Notes: generated from the sequence alone by a model not told the origin. DNA of 64,000 bases from Chitinophaga varians (GCF_012641275.1 NZ_JABAIA010000001.1:3038001-3102000), one strand, 5' to 3'. Counted from the stretch's first letter, positions 16,699 through 25,079 are shown. Translations and numbers: made by a program.

Positions 16699-16729
16699 AT
16701 GCAGCGAAGATCAGTGATCTCCGCTGCAT
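16699..16729 (-). terminator. Hairpin terminator of acs
   Basis: ATGCAGCG (16699-16706) pairs with CGCTGCAT (16722-16729), with an inner GATC/GATC pairing. On the minus strand the stem is followed by TATTTTTATA. Confidence 0.7.
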
Positions 16730-16762
16730 TTTAAATATCGAAATCAGAAAATTCGTAAATAG

Positions 16763-18676
16763 CTACAGTTTACCTTTTTTGATCTCATCTACCACGGCCG
16801 GGTCGAGGAGGGTAGAGGTATCACCGAGGTTATCGAGGTCGTTTTCCGCTATTTTCCGCAGAATACGGCGCATGATTTTACCGGAACGTGTTTTAGGCAG
16901 GCCGCTTACAAACTGGATCTTATCCGGTTTGGCGATAGGGCCGATGATGCGGGACACTGTTTGTGCGATGTCTTTTTTAGACAGCTCCGGTTCATGTGTC
17001 ATTCTTTCCATGATCACGTAGGCGTAGATGCCCTGGCCTTTGATATCGTGCGGGTAGCCTACGACTGCGCTTTCAATAACGCCGGCGTGCATGTTGATGG
17101 CGTTTTCCACTTCAGCGGTGCCGATACGGTGACCGCTCACGTTGAGCACGTCGTCTACGCGGCCAGTGATACGATAGAAGCCGTCTTCATCGCGGGTACA
17201 GCCGTCGCCGGTGAAGTAGAGGTTCTCGTAGGTAGAGAAATATGTTTTGCGGAAGCGGTCGTGATCACCGTAGGTAGTACGGAGCATGCCGGGCCACGGG
17301 AATTTGATACAGAGGTTGCCGTTCACGCCGTTGCCTTTCACTTCCTGGCCGTTTTCATCTACCAGGATGGGTTGTACCCCAGGCAGCGGTAAGGTGGCAA
17401 AGCCGGGTTTTTCTTTGGTGATGCCTGCTATGGGCGTGATCATGATACCACCGGTTTCTGTTTGCCACCAGGTATCAACGATCGGGCAGCGGCCTTTACC
17501 GATATTATCCTTAAACCAGTGCCATGCTTCTTCGTTGATAGGTTCGCCCACGCTGCCCAGCTTTTTGAGGGAGCTGAGGTCTTTGTGGTTGACAGGGCCG
17601 AGGCCATATCCCATCAGGCTACGGATAGCGGTGGGAGCGGTATAGAGAGTATCGACGCGGAATTTGTCCACGATTTCCCAAAGCCTGCCGGCGTCGGGAT
17701 AGGTAGGCACCCCTTCAAACATGAGAGTGGTAGCGCCTGCGCTGAGCGGTCCATATACGATATAGCTATGACCGGTGATCCAGCCGATGTCGGCAGTACA
17801 GAAAAATACTTCTCCCGGTTTGTATTGGAAGGTATTAACGAAGCTGTAGTTGGCATACACCATATAACCGCCGCAGGTATGTACCACACCTTTGGGTTTG
17901 CCGGTAGAACCGGAAGTATAGAGGATGAAGAGCATGTCTTCCGCGTCCATTTCTTCCGCAGGGCAGGAGGGGTTGCCCATGGTTTCCACTTGTTTGATTT
18001 CATCTTCCCACCATACGTCTCTTCCTTTGAGCATGCTCACCGGAGTGCGGGTACGGGTACATACGATTACTTTTTTCACAGTAGGGCAGGCCATAAGGGC
18101 GTCATCGATCACGGATTTCAGGGGAATGTCCTTGTTGCCGCGGTAAGCGCCGTCGCAGGTGATAACGAGGCTGGCTTCTGCATCCTGGATTCTGTCGGCG
18201 ATGGACTGGGCGCTGAAACCGCCAAACACGACGGAATGGATGGCGCCAATGCGGGCGCAGGCCAATACCGCGATCGCCAGTTCCGGGATCATGCCCATAT
18301 AAATACATACGCGGTCGCCTTTTTTAACGCCGTTGTTTTTCAGGACGTTGGCGAACTGGCATACTTTGTTGTATAAGTCACGGTAGGTGATGATGCGATG
18401 GCGTTCTTCGGGGTCATTCGGTTCCCAGATGATGGCCGGGGAATTGCCGAGGGTGGCAAGGTGGCGGTCCAGACAGTTTTCGGTGATATTCATTTTAGCA
18501 CCGGAGAACCATTTGATTTCGGGGTCCTTAAAATTCCAGTCCAATACCTTGTCCCACTTACGACGCCACATGAAGTGGTCTGCTACGTTGGCCCAAAAGC
18601 CTTCGGGGTCCATAACGCTCTGCTGATAAGCCTGTTGATAATCTTCTAAAGTCTTGATCTGGTATGGGTACGACAT
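16763..18676 (-). CDS. acs: Acetyl-CoA synthetase (AMP-forming)
   Basis: A 637-residue ANL-superfamily enzyme converting acetate, ATP and CoA to acetyl-CoA in the cytoplasm. Motifs in order: YTSGSTGKPKGVVHT (P-loop), WWQTETGG, YFTGDGCTRDEDGFYRITGR (hinge aspartate), and RTRSGKIMRR with the C-terminal lysine that is commonly acetylated for control. Length matches E. coli Acs (652). It is transcribed alone. Propionyl-CoA synthetase is an alternative, but the overall similarity is to Acs. Confidence 0.96.
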   Translation of the reverse strand: MSYPYQIKTLEDYQQAYQQSVMDPEGFWANVADHFMWRRKWDKVLDWNFKDPEIKWFSGAKMNITENCLDRHLATLGNSPAIIWEPNDPEERHRIITYRDLYNKVCQFANVLKNNGVKKGDRVCIYMGMIPELAIAVLACARIGAIHSVVFGGFSAQSIADRIQDAEASLVITCDGAYRGNKDIPLKSVIDDALMACPTVKKVIVCTRTRTPVSMLKGRDVWWEDEIKQVETMGNPSCPAEEMDAEDMLFILYTSGSTGKPKGVVHTCGGYMVYANYSFVNTFQYKPGEVFFCTADIGWITGHSYIVYGPLSAGATTLMFEGVPTYPDAGRLWEIVDKFRVDTLYTAPTAIRSLMGYGLGPVNHKDLSSLKKLGSVGEPINEEAWHWFKDNIGKGRCPIVDTWWQTETGGIMITPIAGITKEKPGFATLPLPGVQPILVDENGQEVKGNGVNGNLCIKFPWPGMLRTTYGDHDRFRKTYFSTYENLYFTGDGCTRDEDGFYRITGRVDDVLNVSGHRIGTAEVENAINMHAGVIESAVVGYPHDIKGQGIYAYVIMERMTHEPELSKKDIAQTVSRIIGPIAKPDKIQFVSGLPKTRSGKIMRRILRKIAENDLDNLGDTSTLLDPAVVDEIKKGKL

Positions 18677-18958
18677 AGCACCATGATTGTTTATTGGTTA
18701 AGTACAACTTTTTCCTAACGGGCTTTAAATTTAAGAAAAACCCGACGGTATGCTAGAAAAAATCTAAAAAAACATGTTAAAACCAGATTATTTTTCAAAA
18801 CGGTCCGGAAGACAGGCCATGATCAAGCACCTTTAGGGCAAAGCAATAGCTGCTGCCGGTTGCGGACAGGTAATTGTGTGCCACTAAAGGTGTTGAAAAA
18901 AAGAAGGAAGGTTGGTAGGTTATTTGCCGGACGGGCCAATGGGGCTGCAAGGACCTGG

Positions 18959-19231
18959 TTATCTCGGATTGCGGAACTTGATCGCAGACTTCCAGAAAGT
19001 GTTGTACACTTCGTCCATGATTTCCACGATGCGTTTTTTCTCCGCGCTGCTCAGAAAAGAGCTTTGTTTGGTTTTGTCGGCCGGGCCGCGTCCTTCTTTG
19101 GCGCGCATTTTCCGGTAAAAGGTAGGCGTGCTCCAGTTACAATCCTGACATACTCTTTCCCGGAAGAGGGCAGCCATGCCCGAAAACTTTTCATGAATGG
19201 AAAATAAAAGGTTGGGTGTTTCCTTACTCAT
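18959..19231 (-). CDS. Hypothetical 90-residue basic protein
   Basis: The protein starts MSKETPNLLFSIHEKF and carries CQDCNWSTPTFYRKMRAKEG around 28-47, where the STPTFYRKM part looks like a helix-turn-helix recognition helix, followed by a second predicted helix, SSAEKKRIVEIMDEVYNTF. It has 15 or more Lys/Arg residues, so DNA binding is plausible but not shown. I do not recognise a family. It diverges from the double-HTH regulator at 19685, and both share a 453-bp region full of GATCA motifs. Confidence 0.6.
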   Translation of the reverse strand: MSKETPNLLFSIHEKFSGMAALFRERVCQDCNWSTPTFYRKMRAKEGRGPADKTKQSSFLSSAEKKRIVEIMDEVYNTFWKSAIKFRNPR

Positions 19232-19425
19232 AGCAACAGACTTTTATGATGAACAGTGACACCAATTATGCTGTACTGCCGGTCGCAAAATGAGATTAAT
19301 TGTAGCTATCAGCAAATACAGTTATAACTGTGAAATTTATCAGCATAAAAATACACTATTTGTTGTTATGATTCACCGGCAATCCTTTGTGGTATTGATT
19401 TTGGGGTGTCCTGTGGACAAATTTC

Positions 19426-19598
19426 CGATCAATTTCAACGGATAATTATCATCCTGATAATCGATCATTTGTTCTTCATCTTTTCCTATCATTTTATCAT
19501 GATTTCGATCAAAATGATCGAAAAATAATTTTTTTTGCCTACGTATATGCATAAAAGTTAGCCTTTCTGATCATTATGCCACTTCCTGTGATCATTTT
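19426..19598. promoter_or_regulatory. Cluster of GATCA-centred operator-like motifs
   Basis: The AT-rich divergent region 19232-19684 contains CGATCAATTT (19426), CGATCATTT (19462), the palindrome TTTCGATCA-AAA-TGATCGAAA (19503-19523), and two direct TGATCATT copies at 19568 and 19589, 21 bp apart. The regular form and the nearby regulator gene suggest a multi-site operator for that regulator. The first 180 bp after 19232 show nothing notable. Confidence 0.45.
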
Positions 19599-19684
19599 AT
19601 TATTTTTTAACTCGATTTGATAATTTTATTTACGAAATGAAAGATTAATTGTTATATTATACCATTATTTATAAAAAAGGATAA

Positions 19685-20296
19685 ATGATGCAGTCGAGTT
19701 TGATACATATGGGCCAGCGATTAAAGCAGATACTGAAGCAGAAAAAAATCAAAATCATCGATTTTGCAAAAATGGCCGGCTTCACCAACCAAATAGCCCA
19801 TTACCACCTGCGGAACAGTGATATGAAGCGGGTCAACCTGGAACGGTTTTGCGACATTATCGGCATCACGCCTGATGAATTTATCCGGTGGAACGGCACT
19901 ATGCAACTGGCCAACGGGAAAAGCATACATCATGGCAACCGCCTCCAGCACCTGATTGCGGAGAAAGGACTTAACAAAAGCAAACTTGCGGAACGCCTGA
20001 ACATGAGCCGGCGGACCATGTACAACGTCTTCGAGAAAGAAACATTTTCTCCGGATGAACTGGACCGTGTGGCCCGTGGACTGGACATCACAACGGAAGC
20101 CTTTCTGAATCCCGGCACAACGCAGGAGACAAGGCAAACAGACAGCGAAGAAATGATGATGCTGCGGGAGAAATATTATAAAATCCTGGAAGAGCATACC
20201 CAGCTGCTGAAGAACTACACTGCCCTGAAAGATGATGTGCTCAAAATGAAGAAGGAGCTGGCCACCCTTCGTAAAGGGAAAACGAAGAAGGGGTGA
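19685..20296 (+). CDS. Double helix-turn-helix (XRE-like) regulator with coiled-coil tail
   Basis: A 203-residue protein with two HTH domains. The first is at about 12-70 (QILKQKKIKIIDFAKMAGFT), the second at about 80-140 (HLIAEKGLNKSKLAERLNMS). The tail (about 155-200) has heptad-like leucines and many charged residues, suggesting a dimerising coiled coil. The two HTHs are similar in layout, pointing to an internal duplication. It lies downstream of the GATCA motif cluster and may regulate itself and the divergent 90-residue gene. No toxin or phage gene is adjacent. Confidence 0.8.
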   Translation: MMQSSLIHMGQRLKQILKQKKIKIIDFAKMAGFTNQIAHYHLRNSDMKRVNLERFCDIIGITPDEFIRWNGTMQLANGKSIHHGNRLQHLIAEKGLNKSKLAERLNMSRRTMYNVFEKETFSPDELDRVARGLDITTEAFLNPGTTQETRQTDSEEMMMLREKYYKILEEHTQLLKNYTALKDDVLKMKKELATLRKGKTKKG

Positions 20297-20338
20297 TGAT
20301 CTTCTGTAACCAGCCGGTATTGTTATCCCCCATTGTGG

Positions 20339-20878
20339 TTATACCCGGGCAGCCGGTACCTCTACTTCCAAAGCTGCTGCTACTTCTTCCCAGTTGTGTA
20401 CGCGCTCGTAATCTGTCAGATGAACATTGTGCGGAGCTGTAAACAACAACTGTCTTCCTTTAAAATGACGCAGATTCTTGTCGTAATCATCAATCATGAT
20501 ATCGGCATTGACAATGGTTTTGGAACCGCAGAGCACAATATTGTGCCAACTGATGAATGGAAAATGTTCATGCAGCCATTCCAGCTTTTCCCTGAGCGAC
20601 TGTGGAAACTCCATCGCCGCTGACACAATAAATACCTCGTACTTCTCCATCAGGGCCTTGATCACCTCCTGGCTGCCCGGCATCACCGGCGCGGTCCGGA
20701 AAAATCCCGGCGTAAGTAAAAACTTCCGTACGCTGCCATCGGGCAGTATTTCGCCTTCCGGTATGCCGTGTAACGACTGCGGGTCCAGCTTAATTCCGTT
20801 CGCCGCTTCATAATATGATAAATAATGGCTGTAGATGTCCGCCATTACATTGTCCATGTCTATTGCTATTCTTGCCAT
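20339..20878 (-). CDS. HAD-type 5'(3')-deoxyribonucleotidase
   Basis: From the ATG at 20878 the protein has 179 residues. Motif I is AIDMDNVMADI (nucleophile Asp and acid/base Asp), motif II is IVSAAME, and a late acidic motif is DIMIDDYDKNL; the order matches the NT5C family, which dephosphorylates deoxyribonucleotides. The frame is open to 20947, but the extra 23 residues (rich in C, Y, N) lie in the operator region and are unlikely. It diverges from the DeoR regulator gene with 81 bp between them, so it is probably one of that regulator's targets. Confidence 0.88.
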   Translation of the reverse strand: MARIAIDMDNVMADIYSHYLSYYEAANGIKLDPQSLHGIPEGEILPDGSVRKFLLTPGFFRTAPVMPGSQEVIKALMEKYEVFIVSAAMEFPQSLREKLEWLHEHFPFISWHNIVLCGSKTIVNADIMIDDYDKNLRHFKGRQLLFTAPHNVHLTDYERVHNWEEVAAALEVEVPAARV

Positions 20879-20888
20879 ATTTTGCGAT

Positions 20889-20949
20889 TTATTGCAAATA
20901 TATGCAAATTCTAGCAGAATATTGCAAAATGTTTCATAATATTGCATAA
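20889..20949. promoter_or_regulatory. Phased TTGCA repeats between the nucleotidase and deoR-type genes
   Basis: Direct copies of ATTGCAWAA-like sequence occur at 20891, 20921 and 20941, with a weaker ATGCAAATT at 20902. Spacing is close to 10, 20 and 20 bp, i.e. on the same face of the helix. Tandem direct repeats are typical DeoR-family operators. Confidence 0.55.
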
Positions 20950-20959
20950 AATAGCAAGC

Positions 20960-21706
20960 ATGCTGAAAGAGGAAAGACTTGATTATATATTAAAGAAGCT
21001 GCAGACGGACCAGAAGGTATTGCAGACAGAACTGAGTTCTGACCTGCAGGTATCAGAAGATACGGTAAGACGTGACCTGGAATCGCTGGCACAAAGCGGA
21101 CAGTTGATCAAGGTGAGAGGTGGCGCTATCCCGCACTCCCCCAATCCCTATTCCTTCAAAGAGAGGATCGAGCGGCATGCGGCCGATAAACAACATATGG
21201 CCGTTAAAGCCCTGAGATTGCTGCATGACGGGCAAACGGTACTGATGGACGGAGGTACTTCCACACTGGCGTTAGTGAAAATATTACCCCCCAATTTGCG
21301 GCTGACCATCATTACTAACAGTGTTCCCATCGTTACCCATTTAATAGAGCACCCCACCATCGAAGTGATATTTACCGGCGGCCGCATCGGTAAAAACTCA
21401 CAGACCGCCACGGGCATGGACACCATCCGCACTTTACAGAAGATACGGGCAGACCTGGCTTTTGTGGGTATCTGCAGCCTGCACCCGGAAGCTGGCGTAA
21501 CTGGCCTGGACCTTGAGGAAGCAGATGTGAAAAGTGTAATGGTGGAAGCGGCCAACAAAATTGTGGCGTTGGCCACCAGCGATAAAATGGATACGGCGGA
21601 ACCGTTCAAGGTCTGTGAGATCACCGGCATTGACGTGATCGTGACCGACAAGCCCGAATTGCCTTTATTTAAACCTTATCAGGACCTGGGCATCCAGGTG
21701 ATATAA
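20960..21706 (+). CDS. DeoR-family transcriptional regulator
   Basis: A 248-residue repressor. The N-terminal DeoR winged HTH (MLKEERLDYILKKLQTDQKV, then VSEDTVRRDLESLAQSGQLI) is followed by the sugar-phosphate-sensing DeoRC domain with DGGTSTLALVK and later VGICSLHPEAGVTGLD. The ATG at 20960 is preferred over a TTG at 20942. DeoR proteins are usually inactivated by a phosphorylated sugar or nucleoside. With the divergent nucleotidase and the downstream MFS gene, a role in nucleoside or sugar-phosphate handling is a reasonable guess. Confidence 0.92.
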   Translation: MLKEERLDYILKKLQTDQKVLQTELSSDLQVSEDTVRRDLESLAQSGQLIKVRGGAIPHSPNPYSFKERIERHAADKQHMAVKALRLLHDGQTVLMDGGTSTLALVKILPPNLRLTIITNSVPIVTHLIEHPTIEVIFTGGRIGKNSQTATGMDTIRTLQKIRADLAFVGICSLHPEAGVTGLDLEEADVKSVMVEAANKIVALATSDKMDTAEPFKVCEITGIDVIVTDKPELPLFKPYQDLGIQVI

Positions 21707-21741
21707 CGTTAAACGGAAACCACACTCTGAATTACACAACG

Positions 21742-22896
21742 ATGTTACAGAATTTGTCAGTACCGGTGATACATAAGAGAGGCGCCCGCATTGCGGTAAG
21801 CGCATTGTTTTTTCTGACCGGTTTGTGTTTTGCCAGTTGGGCATCACGTATCCCGGACATACAGCAGTCCATGCGTCTAAATGATGCAGGGCTGGGCAGC
21901 GTTTTGCTGGCATTGCCTGTCGGATCGCTGATTTCACTGCCGGTGGCAGGTATCCTGGTTTCGCGCTTCGGCAGCAAACAGGTGCTGCTGATCGCTGCGG
22001 TGGCCTATGCTGCTATTTTACCGGTACTGGGACTGGCGACGGCTCCCTGGGAACTGATCTCCTTTCTCGTGTTTTTCGGTTTCTGCGGCAACCTGGCCAA
22101 CATTGCGGTCAACACGCAGGCAGTGGCAGTGGAAGCGATGTATGGCCGTTCTATTATGGCTTCCTTTCACGGGCTATGGAGCGTGGCCGGTTTTACCGGT
22201 GCGGCTATTGGCGCCACTATGAGCGGACTGCACGTTCCGCCGGTATATCATTTTCTGCTGATCACCGGTATTTCATGGACACTGGTGTTGCTGACCATGC
22301 GGCATATTGTGCAACAGGACACCAACGTACAGGCCAATCAGCCACTGTTTGTCAAGCCAGATCTTTTCCTGTTGACACTGGGCATTATTGCCATGTGTTC
22401 CATGATATGCGAGGGGACTATGTTTGACTGGAGCGGTGTGTATTTCCGCCGGGTTGTGAAAGTTGAGGAAGGGCTGGGGGGCGCTGGTTATGCGGCCTTT
22501 ATGGGCACGATGGCGTCGGGCCGTTTTGTGGCTGACTGGGTGATAACGCGGTTGGGTACACGAAAAGTGCTGATCATCAGCGGAGCGCTTACTGCCGCCG
22601 GGTTGCTGATAGCAGTGGTTTTTCCTTACCTGGTAAGTGCCATGCTGGGCTTCATGCTGGTGGGCGCAGGTGTTTCAGCGGTCGTACCGCTGGTATACAG
22701 TGCCGCCGGCAAGTCAAAAGTATTGTCGCCCGGGATGGCGCTGGCAGCGGTTTCCACGATTGGTTACCTTGGCTTCCTGTTTGGTCCGCCGCTGATTGGT
22801 TTTGTGGCGCAGGCCACCAGCCTGGCGGTATCCTTCTCGCTGATTGCCGTGATGGGCGCCACTATCGCCGTTATGTCCACCCGTATCAAAGTATAA
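21742..22896 (+). CDS. MFS transporter (YbjJ-like)
   Basis: A 384-residue membrane protein with about 12 hydrophobic segments. The first (SALFFLTGLCFASWASRIPD) and the loop VSRFGSK after helix 2 fit the major facilitator superfamily; SFHGLWSVAGFTGAAIG is characteristic of the YbjJ/FucP-like group. It starts 35 bp after the DeoR gene, probably in one operon. Substrate unknown; a sugar or nucleoside is suggested only by the regulator and nucleotidase next to it. Confidence 0.87.
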   Translation: MLQNLSVPVIHKRGARIAVSALFFLTGLCFASWASRIPDIQQSMRLNDAGLGSVLLALPVGSLISLPVAGILVSRFGSKQVLLIAAVAYAAILPVLGLATAPWELISFLVFFGFCGNLANIAVNTQAVAVEAMYGRSIMASFHGLWSVAGFTGAAIGATMSGLHVPPVYHFLLITGISWTLVLLTMRHIVQQDTNVQANQPLFVKPDLFLLTLGIIAMCSMICEGTMFDWSGVYFRRVVKVEEGLGGAGYAAFMGTMASGRFVADWVITRLGTRKVLIISGALTAAGLLIAVVFPYLVSAMLGFMLVGAGVSAVVPLVYSAAGKSKVLSPGMALAAVSTIGYLGFLFGPPLIGFVAQATSLAVSFSLIAVMGATIAVMSTRIKV

Positions 22897-22931
22897 ATAG
22901 CGTGTAGCCTGGGACGTACCCTGATTCCGGG

Positions 22932-23546
22932 CTACACCGAATGTAGTGTGGCGGTGCTGAAAGTCATTTCTTCACCGCTGTAATCGATGATCAGCAGCCA
23001 GTCGCCGGCGGCCGGCGTTTTTTCGGGTAATCGAAGTGCTGACAAGGCTTCCAGCAGCGGGCCTGGTTCATGGTCAAAAGGAATATATCTCACTTGTGAA
23101 GCGGCGTCCTGTTGCTTCGGTAGAAATTTCAAGGCAATGATAGCGGTCTCCATCCGCAGTATTTCCGGCAGGTATAATAACTGCAGGTGGCCATCGTTTA
23201 TTTGTTTTTCCAGGTAGTCTGTAAAGAGCTCAATCTCCCGTTTGAACTGGAGATCAGATTGCCGGCATGCCTCCCAGAAAGCCGTGGCCAGCGGCATCAG
23301 CCTGTCGCCCAGTAACAGGCAGGTATAAGGCAGCAGCGTATAGATAGGCGTGATACGGTTAACGCGGTACAGTGTGCAATTCACTGACATGCCACGCTGG
23401 AACACGACGGTCTCTAACCGCTTTCTTTCGCGATCGGTGAGATCATAAGGGGAGAATACTTTATCCGGTTGCTGCCTGGCCTCCACGCATAATTCCGGGG
23501 ATGCGATCAGTGCGGCCAGTGCCCGCTGAAAGGAGAGGAGTGACAT
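22932..23546 (-). CDS. DUF2063/HvfC-like partner protein of an MNIO enzyme
   Basis: A 204-residue cytoplasmic protein. The N-terminal third has the pattern RALAALIASPEL, then SPYDLTDRERKRLE, similar to LigA/Nif11-like helical modules found in RiPP systems. Residues about 65-150 follow the DUF2063/HvfC pattern (LLGDRLMPLATAFW, EIELFTDYLEKQI, LYLPEILRMETAI), a domain that binds precursor peptides for DUF692 enzymes. It begins 6 bp after the DUF692 gene, so the two are translationally coupled. The family match is by pattern and therefore less certain than that of its neighbour. Confidence 0.65.
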   Translation of the reverse strand: MSLLSFQRALAALIASPELCVEARQQPDKVFSPYDLTDRERKRLETVVFQRGMSVNCTLYRVNRITPIYTLLPYTCLLLGDRLMPLATAFWEACRQSDLQFKREIELFTDYLEKQINDGHLQLLYLPEILRMETAIIALKFLPKQQDAASQVRYIPFDHEPGPLLEALSALRLPEKTPAAGDWLLIIDYSGEEMTFSTATLHSV

Positions 23547-23552
23547 GATCGT

Positions 23553-24479
23553 TTATATATGATATTGATTCCACACTGCTTTTGCCCTGTTTAATTCGCG
23601 TGTAACGCCCTCGAACTGTAGCAGGTGAAAATAGGATTCATGAAATTCAAAGGTGATGCCGCAAAGATTGGGTACTAACGGTAACGTATACTCGAGCAGT
23701 TCCCACACCGCTTCGGGGCAGGGCCCTGCGTGGGAGTCGGTGTACATGCCCGCCATTTCATTGCCGCCGGCGATATGGATTTCCACCACTTTGTCGAGGT
23801 CCAGTCCGGTGATGAAGCTACGGGCATCAAAGCCGTGGTTTACGGCGTTCGTATATACGTTATGGATATCGAGCAACAATCCGCAGGAGGTGTCTTTCGA
23901 TAATTCGTTGAGGAAAGCTGTTTCGGAAAGTTCCTGATCGGGGAGGTCAATGAAGCAGACGTTGTTCTCTACCAGGAAAGGGGCTCTGATGCTGCGGCTG
24001 ATGGCGTTGATACGGCCATCGATCATATCCAGCACTTCGTAGTCGTATGGCACGGGTACGGCCATGCCGGCATTGTGTTCCTGCCCGTTTTCATCGTGTA
24101 CTTTCACGAAAGAGAGATGGTCGCTGTGCCACACAAAGGAGTAGCGCTGGTGCCATTCTTCCATTTTGCGCAGGTAGGCCATATCGAAGACGCCGGCGCT
24201 GCCCAGTGAATAGGAGATATTGTGGGCGGTGAGCGGATAACTGTCAGCTAGTTTTTGGAGTACGGCCATCCAGCTGTCTATTTCTTCAAAGCGGTGAGGG
24301 TGGCCGTTGCCGAGGTCTGACCAGAACATGTCAGGGATGATTTCCACATAGTCGCAGCAGGAAGGCTGGCTGTCGAGGTATAGCTCCAGGGAAGGATTAT
24401 ACAACAAACCTACGCCCAGCCTGGGGATGGTTTTTTCGTATAACCGGCTGGTGTGGCCGGTAAGTGTGAAGGGGTACAT
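23553..24479 (-). CDS. DUF692 multinuclear non-heme iron oxygenase (MNIO), RiPP-type
   Basis: A 308-residue TIM-barrel enzyme. Known MNIOs (MbnB, TglH, HvfB) use two or three irons to rearrange Cys or Asp residues of a precursor peptide. Candidate metal ligands are present in family order: E46 (DYVEIIP), H86 (LTAHNISYSLGS), H118 and D120 (WHSDHLSF), E171 and N172 (VENN), D204, H206 and N207 (LDIHNVY), H235 (EIHIAGG), D248 and H250 (DSHAGP), and E278 with H280 (FEFHESY). The last motif differs from the common E-x-D form, so this is a divergent clade. It lies between a CxxC peptide gene and an HvfC-like gene. Confidence 0.88.
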   Translation of the reverse strand: MYPFTLTGHTSRLYEKTIPRLGVGLLYNPSLELYLDSQPSCCDYVEIIPDMFWSDLGNGHPHRFEEIDSWMAVLQKLADSYPLTAHNISYSLGSAGVFDMAYLRKMEEWHQRYSFVWHSDHLSFVKVHDENGQEHNAGMAVPVPYDYEVLDMIDGRINAISRSIRAPFLVENNVCFIDLPDQELSETAFLNELSKDTSCGLLLDIHNVYTNAVNHGFDARSFITGLDLDKVVEIHIAGGNEMAGMYTDSHAGPCPEAVWELLEYTLPLVPNLCGITFEFHESYFHLLQFEGVTRELNRAKAVWNQYHI

Positions 24480-24493
24480 GGGAGCGGTGTTTT

Positions 24494-24520
24494 AAAAGGC
24501 CCCGCTCCGGAGAGCGGGGC
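24494..24520 (-). terminator. Strong hairpin between the peptide gene and the MNIO gene (possible attenuator)
   Basis: GCCCCGCTC (24499-24507) pairs perfectly with GAGCGGGGC (24512-24520) around CGGA. On the minus strand it is followed by CTTTTAAAA. It lies 9 bp after the peptide stop and 20 bp before the MNIO ATG. Partial termination here would give more peptide message than enzyme message. Confidence 0.75.
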
Positions 24521-24529
24521 GGTGATACG

Positions 24530-24769
24530 TTAGTGGCCAACGGCGGTTCCTTTGATGGTCGCCATTTTGTCGAGGTCTACTTTCATAACATGTTCCAGTT
24601 CTTCCCGGATGTTGAAGTGAACACCTGACAGGCAAGCCTGACAGCCACGGGGGTTAATTTTTGAAATCACCATTTCCTGTAGTTTGGCGATATCGGCCAT
24701 CTTGGTGCCTTTGGGCACGGTAAGGTTTACCTGGCCATCAGTTCCATAGTGAACTTCTGCTGTACGCAT
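24530..24769 (-). CDS. 79-residue CxxC peptide, candidate MNIO substrate (RiPP precursor)
   Basis: A soluble small protein without a signal peptide. Residues 1-38 (MRTAEVHYGTDGQVNLTVPK onward) could be a folded leader. The only cysteines, C43 and C46, are in RGCQACLSGVH at 41-51; a helical tail of E, D, K and H follows. The gene directly precedes an MNIO enzyme and its partner, with a terminator-like hairpin between, as in RiPP operons. Cysteines next to Gly are usual MNIO targets. No homology to methanobactin, bufferin or pearlin precursors is visible. A small folded metal- or redox-binding protein is the alternative. Confidence 0.7.
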   Translation of the reverse strand: MRTAEVHYGTDGQVNLTVPKGTKMADIAKLQEMVISKINPRGCQACLSGVHFNIREELEHVMKVDLDKMATIKGTAVGH

Positions 24770-24882
24770 GACATGTGGTTTTTGGGGTGATAAATGATAG
24801 ATATGAAATGACAGATATACTAATGAAAAAAAAGCTGCTCGATCGATTGCCGGTCATTTGGGGTTGATGTACTAACAGGACC

Positions 24883-24890
24883 TAAAGGTA
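24883..24890 (-). promoter_or_regulatory. Possible -7 element of the peptide/MNIO operon
   Basis: The minus strand reads TACCTTTA with TTG at 24912-24914, 21 bp upstream. This would leave a leader of about 105 nt before the peptide ATG. Confidence 0.35.
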
Positions 24891-25079
24891 GGATATTCTA
24901 CTATGATAGCACAACGTAATTGTACGGAAAAATACAGGCCGTATTTCTCCTGGAATCCGCCTCTGCCGTGGCGTTTTATAAAACAAATATTGTATGTGAA
25001 AAAAGCATTCTATCATCTGCTCCGGAAAATTCTTTCCTAAAAAATGAAATTTTATTCCATTATTAAATTTCAAATGACG

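Noticed and set aside
24882..25073. A 63-codon minus-strand frame upstream of the peptide gene, considered as a second RiPP precursor
   Set aside because: The translation is Phe/Ile/Tyr-rich with scattered cysteine, no ribosome site, and overlaps the promoter candidate.
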